Below, in pieces: positions 63,000 through 64,000 of a stretch of 64,000 nucleotides of DNA. A program made the translations under genes and the position numbers. The stretch is from Pomphorhynchus laevis. Lineage: Eukaryota; Acanthocephala; Palaeacanthocephala; Echinorhynchida; Pomphorhynchidae. The notes beneath the pieces were generated by a model that saw nothing but the letters and a program-made list of their open reading frames with translations, did no database searches and was not told the DNA's origin. Each line of letters starts with the position of its first letter. Position 1 is the stretch's first letter. Location of the stretch: positions 1-64,000 of the forward strand of contig WNNJ02000818.1 in the NCBI GenBank assembly GCA_012934845.2, written 5' to 3'.

Positions 63000-63500
63000 T
63001 AGTCAGTCATTTTTATAAAATTGACTTTTTTAATTTCAATTTTTTATTTTAACTTGATATAAATTATAAAAAATCTCAAAGCAATTAATTATAATTATTA
63101 ATTATTTAATATAATAAAAATTTAATAAAATTTAATAATAATTATTTAATAATTATTTGAATTTTATTTAGCATTATTGTTATTGTAATTTGCATAATTC
63201 GCACAAGTATAATTTTCCTATCTGTATAAGGTACACTAAATAATTAAATTTCATCAGAGGAAGTACGTTATTAGCATGTAATTGGCCTGCTGCTTTGCTG
63301 GATCGGGGAATATTGGCCGAAACTTGATTGCATAGCAGTTCCTCCTGATGACCTCTAATTCATATTCTGATACACCGTTTGTTATTTATTAGTCAGTACA
63401 TAACAATTGTTTTTTATTTTAAATTTTAAACAGATATAAATTATATTACATCTGATAACAATTATTAGTTGTAATAATTTATAATTTTTTAATTGTTTAT
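63000..63500 (+). repeat. Unit R copies at the right edge
   Basis: A partial AT-rich end (63,000-63,180) and a diverged full unit (63,240-63,500) containing ATCAGAGGAAGTACGTTATT, TTGGCCGAAACTTGATTGCA and CCTCCTGATGACCTCTAATT. The 63,500-63,640 stretch is AT-rich with nothing recognised. Confidence 0.75.
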
Positions 63501-63639
63501 TATTTAATTTTTTAAATTTTATTTTTGATTCTTTTAAATGCGTAAATAGTAGATAATAGTAAACTAAATTTAAATTTAAAATATGTTTAAAATTTAAAAC
63601 TATTTCAATTATTCTGACGCTCATTAAAAAGTTAAATCC

Positions 63640-64000
63640 CAAGCCGTCTAGAACCTCCAGGGTTGTTCCGATCTGATAACAAACGCCCAGACGGCGTTGC
63701 AATGTTCCCATTTGACTGCGGCAAATTCGCATGTTGGGACTTCACATGTGTGCACTCGTTAGCTCCCATTCACCATGCGACAGCTATAGCAGAAGCCGGA
63801 TCAGTAGCTACGGAAGCTGAAAGCAGTAAGAGAATAAAGTACGAGGGAATTTCTACACTAGGGATGGATTTCATTCCCATAGCCATCGAAACTACTGGTG
63901 CGATGAACAAGGAAGCATCTAACTTCTTCCGTTCGCTCATCAAAAGGCTTCACCGATTTGTAGACGACCCGCGGGCTGGCTTCTTCCTAATGAAACGCAT
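63640..64000 (+). mobile_element. Second-lineage RLE LINE, nuclease-domain fragment, open at the window edge
   Basis: Reads EPPGLFRSDNKRPDGVAMFP, FDCGKFACWDFTCVHSLAPI, AAEAESSKRIKYE-like and FIPIAIETTGAMNKEASNFF to the last base without a stop. R..PD followed by WD..C is the RLE signature of this lineage, in better shape than at 13.4 or 26.5 kb. Upstream sequence is lost at about 63,640. Confidence 0.8.

Overview
The window comes from an AT-rich, repeat-laden invertebrate genome. Two spliced host genes are recognisable from exon sequence alone: an ER glucosidase I gene (MOGS) on the plus strand and a glycogen debranching enzyme (AGL) exon on the minus strand. A broken ubiquilin-like gene is also present. 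The readable small introns are only about 39 and 46 nt with GT..AG ends, which fits a compact-intron invertebrate such as a nematode, flatworm or similar. I cannot name the species. Almost everything else is transposable element.

Positions 1-13,410 hold four long, mostly open elements head to tail on the plus strand. I call them RLE-1 to RLE-4. Each has one ORF of about 1,000 residues: an N-terminal cysteine cluster like a CXC (tesmin/TSO1) motif, a reverse transcriptase, a CCHC knuckle and a C-terminal nuclease resembling the restriction-like endonuclease (RLE) of R2-type LINEs. They differ strongly from one another in sequence, yet lie in tandem and share a short AT-rich 5' junction motif. 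A fifth, decayed member is at 42.1-45.2 kb, and minus-strand relics are at 17.5-23.1 kb and 39.0-41.7 kb. A second, more distant RLE-type lineage survives as fragments at 13.4, 24.5-26.7 and 63.6-64.0 kb.

Positions 13.9-24.2 kb are a nest. A Ty3/gypsy-type fossil lies in a CR1-like LINE relic, and an APE-endonuclease LINE with an 11-bp target duplication lies inside a minus-strand RLE relic. Another gypsy fossil fragment follows.

MOGS exon 1 is at 26,977-27,275 and exons 2 and 3 at 46,461-46,792. The 19-kb intron between them is filled by Penelope-like (PLE) fragments, a CR1-like LINE, a near full-length gypsy fossil with unusually short (84 bp) LTRs, RLE relics and the ubiquilin-like pseudogene. 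No later MOGS exon was found.

Positions 46.9-64.0 kb are dominated by Penelope-like elements with GIY-YIG nuclease sequences and their structured terminal repeats, plus an L2/CR1-like LINE (51.1-55.4 kb) and the AGL exon. A 6.2-kb inverted pair of essentially identical intact PLEs (56.4-62.6 kb), flanked by a target-site duplication, is the youngest-looking feature.

The genes do not form a pathway. The functional theme is competition and nesting among at least seven retroelement lineages around, and inside, two or three host genes.
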